DNA from: Owenia fusiformis
Lineage: Eukaryota > Annelida > Polychaeta > Sabellida > Oweniidae
Assembly (NCBI GenBank): GCA_903813345.2
Contig: CAIIXF020000002.1
Location: 25,312,455-25,376,454, forward strand
Length of the DNA stretch: 64,000 nucleotides
Direction of reading: 5' to 3'
Part shown: positions 60,004 through 64,000 of the stretch, one piece after another
Numbering within the stretch: position 1 is the first letter of the stretch
Layout of the letters: every line of letters starts with the position of its first letter
The notes under the pieces: model-generated
The model's input: only the letters and a program-made list of their open reading frames with translations
What the model was told of the DNA's origin: nothing
The model's database searches: none
Position numbers and translations under genes: made by a program

Positions 60004-60794
60004 TAAAGGTATTTTCCGCGATGCAATCTAATATTCGAATTGACGATCAAAGGCGTGGTGATTTTTTATATATATAGCATGTCTACGTGGTATATAAATG
60101 GGGCTGTAATATTCACATGGGAACTTTTATGGATCAGAACTGACTGGCTAATATTACAGTGAAACCTGAAAAAGTGAAAACATTGCATTTGAGTTTCAAT
60201 ATTCTATGCAGGTTGTGCCATCGCATTCTGCAAATTTGCAACCCAGAGAATATAGTGTGACCAGTGACAACGTAATGCGAGGCGCTAACTATAATCTATA
60301 ATGCATTATCTGTGTAACTATTTATCATACTTGTCTCGTACTTAACTCATCCATTATACCTCAATATACGTATTCATCTTACATGTTTCCATAGCATCCA
60401 TTGTTTCATGTTCCCTTATTTTCCTTGTTCTATTCACATTGTTTCCTATTCCATCTATTGTTTCCTAGTACACATATTGTTTCCTATTCATTTTTTCGCC
60501 TTTATTTCCAATTTTGCCTATTAAATCTCGTTATCTCTTTTTTGCAAATTAATGCTCATTTACCTATTGTACGTACTTAAAGGCAGAATAAGACCTATAG
60601 AAGGTGACAAAGATACAAACAACATGTACATCTGACCTACCAATGTGTTCCTTACAAGCTCAAATACAATATCTCCCAAAAGATCCGTGATATGCTATCA
60701 ATTGGTGAAGTTATTTAAGATTTAAATTGCAAAAAAACGGTGAAAATGTTTAGTTTTCCTGAAACAAAGTGTTCACTTTGACATGAGCCATAAA

Positions 60795-60797
<3 letters not shown>
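60004..60797. other. No gene recognised
   Basis: AT-rich spacer. About 60375-60500 has loosely repeated TTTCCTATT/TTTCC motifs. It is bounded by the poly(T) that marks the LINE tail. Confidence 0.4.
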
Positions 60798-60826
<29 letters not shown>

Positions 60827-61032
60827 ATTTATTTATTAATTATCCTCATTCATTACATAACATTTACAAAATCTTCAATCGCCAAATACATGCATGGCAT
60901 TATAGAAGAATTGATGGAACTTAATGAAATATAATATAAGGAGCAATGTTAACAGTAGTTTTGGGGTTGTGTGGGGGGGTGCTTGGCGTGGGAAACAGTT
61001 ACTGGAGATAAAAGATGTTTAAGGAGGGAAAA

Positions 61033-62022
61033 TCATATATTGGCTTTTATAAAGGAAGCTAGCCTGGTCATCATTTTCGAATTAAGTTCGATAGAGATTT
61101 CAGTTGAGCCATATTTCAGAACTTCAAGATATTTATGCTGAGAGATTTGCCTGTCAAAAATTTCAGGGATCAGGTTTTTCAGGTATTGATTAAATTCATC
61201 CCTGGCATGTGTCAAATGAGCACAGTGGAAAAAGAAGTGTTTAACTGTTTGTGGATGTCCACATGAACAGTTTGGGTTGTCAATATTGCTAAAGTTATGA
61301 GCATATAGTTGGGCCTTAAATAAAAAGTCGGCCCTGAAATTATTTACTATTATCTCATGGCTCCTTGTGAGGTTCAGTTTGCTGGTTGTGATGACATTTA
61401 TTGGATTTTTGAAAAGCAGTTTTTGATGTTTCTTGAAATTCTGGATAGTAGCTTTACTCTTTAATGTATTTGGCAGGGCTAACCAGTTGGAGATTGCAGA
61501 GGGTACCGCTGAATTTCTGTACCGTTCAGAGCATTTTGGTATAATGAACTCATCAGTGTTACGCAAGTTTCGAGTTTCTGGTTTTTTGAACTTATCAAAT
61601 ATGTCATCAAGAAATTTAGGGTTAGGACCATGTACTATTTTGTACATAAAGTTGTTTATAAACTATTCTCTTCTAGTGTCAAGAGATGGCCATTGAAGTA
61701 GCGTTAGTACTTTATCTGTGCTGCTCCCGTGAATACAACCTGAGCAGTAGATAGCAGCTTTATAATATAATCTATCGAGCCTTTGAAGTAGATATTTGGA
61801 AGAACTATTGTAAATGATGGTACCATAATCAAAATGGGGCAATATGAAGGAGTTGAAGATTGTCTCCAAATGACTAGATCCTATTTTGTTTTTGAGTTTT
61901 TTAAATGGATTCAACATTTTTGTTACCTTATCATAGATGTTACTTATATGGTGCTTGTGTGTTAAGCAGGGATCAAACGTGAAACCGAGGTGTTTATGGG
62001 AATCAGCTCTAACTATTTCCAT
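61033..62022 (-). pseudogene. LINE C-terminal region, frame 2, with in-frame stop
   Basis: Continues the RT after the frameshift (SHKHLGFTFD, then LPHFDYGTIIYNS). It is cut by a TAG at 61663-61665 and resumes at once in the same frame (FMYKIVHG) to a stop at 61033. The end carries a CCHC-like set, CSCGHPQTVKHFFFHC, common at LINE ORF2 C-termini. One stop and one frameshift make the copy inactive, though the decay is slight. Confidence 0.8.
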
Positions 62023-62078
62023 ATTATTAAGATTAGATGGACTGATATCATTAATACGTGTTCTAGGTTTATGAAATA

Positions 62079-63296
62079 TCAGTTCATGACTTTTTCTGGT
62101 TTAAACTGTAGTTTCCAAGTAGTTGACCATTGTTCAATGCCTTCTAGGCTTGACTTAACAGAATCATCAACATTAGTGGGGTCTTTTGGATCAAGTTTAA
62201 AATGTAAAGAGGTATCATCAGCATAGATGTAGCATTGGCCATCCAGGTTGTCAGGAATATCATTAATGTACAAGATAAATAGAATAGGCCCTAGAATAGA
62301 CCCCTGTGGGACGCCACAGTTAATAAAATTAGTATCAGAAAGTTTTGAAGATTCGCCAACTACATTAACAAAGAATTTTCTGTCATTCAGATAGGATTTG
62401 AGTACATTGAGCAGTTGGCCTTGGATACCGTAAGATTTAAGTTTAAGCAATAGAAGATTATGTGGTACGCAATCAAAAGCGGCCGAAATATCAAGGAATA
62501 TTGATTTAGAGGCTTTGCCTTCCTCGAAAGTGCATTGCAGGTAGTGCTCAATAGCTAAAAGTTGAGAGTGTGTACTGTGGCCAGGCAGGAAACCAGATTG
62601 ATGTTTAAAAAGTAAATCATTTTGTATAAGATGTTTTTTAATTCGATCAGCAAGAACTTTTTCAAAGAGCTTTGATAGAGTATTTAGGAGCATAATTGGT
62701 CTATAATTTTTTATATTTGTCTTATCATCTTTTTTAAAAATTGGACAGACACTACCAATTTTCCATGTTTCCGGGAAAATATTTTTTGTCAAAAGCTTAT
62801 TGAATAATTTAGAGAGTGGTTTTGAAAGTGTATGGGCTGTTAAGTTTAACATTTTATTGGTTATGTTATCAGGACCGCATGTTTTTGAAGTATCTAGGTT
62901 AAGTATAAGTTTCATTATCTCATATTGGTTGGTAATTGCAGATATAATGAAGGAATTTGTTCTCGATGGAAAGTTTGGTAGTGTGTCGTTGTTGTTGATC
63001 TCCATGTGATTTTTACCAGAAAAATATTTCATAAAAGAATTGGCTATGTCCAGGTTTTTATTAATTGGGATACCAGTTCTGTCATCTATAATGCATGCTA
63101 TTTCTGATTTCTTAAAATTGTTTCCAAGGAAAGATCTAATAATTTTCCAGTAATTCTTATCATTCTTGGTCATATTATCAATAGATTTGATTAGATTTTG
63201 GTCATGGTCAAGTTTGGTTTTTTTAATTAAATTTGTAACTTTTGTTGCTTGCTGATCATAAAGTATTTTATTTTGATAAGTAGGATGTTTTTTCAT
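62079..63296 (-). pseudogene. LINE reverse transcriptase domain, frame 1
   Basis: A 405-codon open stretch with RT motifs in order: the NYRPIMLLNTLSKLFEK region, DISAAFD (motif A, catalytic Asp), GVPQGSILGP (motif B) and YADDT (motif C). Upstream, broken frames near 63390-63480 carry an FNWMTIIDGD-like piece typical of the endonuclease-RT linker. The frame ends early at 62079 because one A is missing in the short A run near 62092-62096; the next frame continues without a gap. Confidence 0.88.
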
Positions 63297-63527
63297 TGAA
63301 TTGAAGAGCTTTTTTTCTTTTTCATTTCCAATTGAAGAAAGTTATTAAACCAGGGTTGGTCATTGTATTTAGGTTTGATGATGTATGTGTTTTTTGTAAA
63401 TGGACATTAGTTTATCAACAAAATTTGTGGTTACTGTATTCATATCTAGGTCACCATCTATGATAGTCATCCAGTTAAAGTTTCTGATTTCAGAGTTTAA
63501 TTGTTCAATATTCTAAATTATAAATAT

Positions 63528-64000
63528 TCTAAAATTGAAACAATTTATTTGTTTGCCTGCCTGCCCGCTAAATCTAGATCTGATTCTCTCTTTAATTTTC
63601 TATTTTATTTATCGTTTTAAGTTGTATCTTATCTAGTATTATTTAACCTGTTGTTTCCTACTTATTTCCATTTATTTTTTCCTATTTCGCCTATTGTTTC
63701 CAATTACTTAATTATTTGAGTTTAGCTCGATTTCAAATAGAATATTATGCTTCAGCTTTCAATCTGTAATAGTTCGCAAATATAGTGAAGCTCAAACACT
63801 CGATATTGATTGTTCAAAGAACGGTCAATAATTTTAACTGTTCAACAAGCAAAACAAATGTTGTTGCCGATTCGATTTAATGTGACATCAAAATAACGAA
63901 ATCCGTACCAAAAATCGACGGATTCTCCTATATAAATGCTCAATTAAGTTATTGAAGGAGTTCTTTTATATCTTTCTGACTACCAAAGCAATTATAGACT
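63528..64000. other. No gene recognised at right edge
   Basis: AT-rich sequence after the LINE. TTTCCTATT/TTTCCA motifs similar to those left of the LINE recur at about 63600-63700, consistent with both sides being one host locus split by the insertion. Confidence 0.4.

Larger units (their letters stand above)
60798..63519 (-). mobile_element. 5'-truncated non-LTR retrotransposon (LINE, Jockey/CR1-like)
   Basis: On the minus strand the element ends in a poly(A) tail (poly(T) at about 60799-60826 on the plus strand). It encodes RT and a C-terminal domain but no endonuclease, so it is truncated upstream of RT. The sequence ATAAATAT lies at both sides (60790-60797 and 63520-63527) and may be the target duplication, although it is AT-rich and could be chance. 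The upstream limit is set by that repeat. Confidence 0.85.

Overview
This is animal nuclear DNA: AT-rich, with spliced genes, long introns and dense small transposons. The gene families (glycine-transporter-like SLC6, a peptide-type class A GPCR, a BK-channel beta-like exon) and the mix of mariner, foldback, TTAA-flanked and CAC-ended elements fit a marine invertebrate, perhaps a non-vertebrate deuterostome such as an echinoderm, hemichordate or amphioxus. The species cannot be fixed from sequence alone. Nothing prokaryotic (operon, CRISPR, phage) is present.

Layout. 1-10.9 kb has no convincing protein gene. It holds a 53-bp satellite, a 1.3-kb foldback element, a minisatellite with a palindromic unit, a tRNA-like sequence, a 123-bp tandem duplication and a mariner-type MITE. 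10.95-12.41 kb (minus) is a three-exon gene for an unrecognised basic protein of 161 aa. 14.42-25.18 kb (minus) is SLC6 gene A, with 15 coding exons and 626 aa. 29.38-48.35 kb (minus) is its tandem paralog, SLC6 gene B, with 15 coding exons and 630 aa. The two models share every intron position and phase, and both close in frame. 52.31-53.34 kb (minus) is an intronless class A GPCR. 55.74-56.16 kb (minus) is the last exon of a gene resembling a BK-channel (Slo1) beta subunit. 60.80-63.52 kb (minus) is a 5'-truncated, damaged LINE.

All recognised host genes lie on the minus strand. The SLC6 pair would carry an amino acid (most likely glycine) with Na+ and Cl- across the plasma membrane. Paralog B has diverged at the substrate-binding part of TM6 and in TM8. 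Introns of both genes are filled with short inverted-repeat transposons, and several end within about 5-50 bp of an exon edge.

Most notable for follow-up: (1) a GC donor shared by both SLC6 paralogs at intron 11 and a second GC donor only in gene B; (2) a one-residue deletion in TM6 of paralog B; (3) five non-autonomous elements with exact 5-bp target duplications, four of them with CAC-initial ends and one ending in the RSS-heptamer-like CACAGTG; (4) a double-hairpin MITE in tandem 3 bp from the stop codon of gene B; (5) a 3.7-kb decayed DNA transposon whose fossil ORF ends in a cysteine-rich CXC-like tail; (6) the unrecognised three-exon gene with a 5-nt coding first exon.
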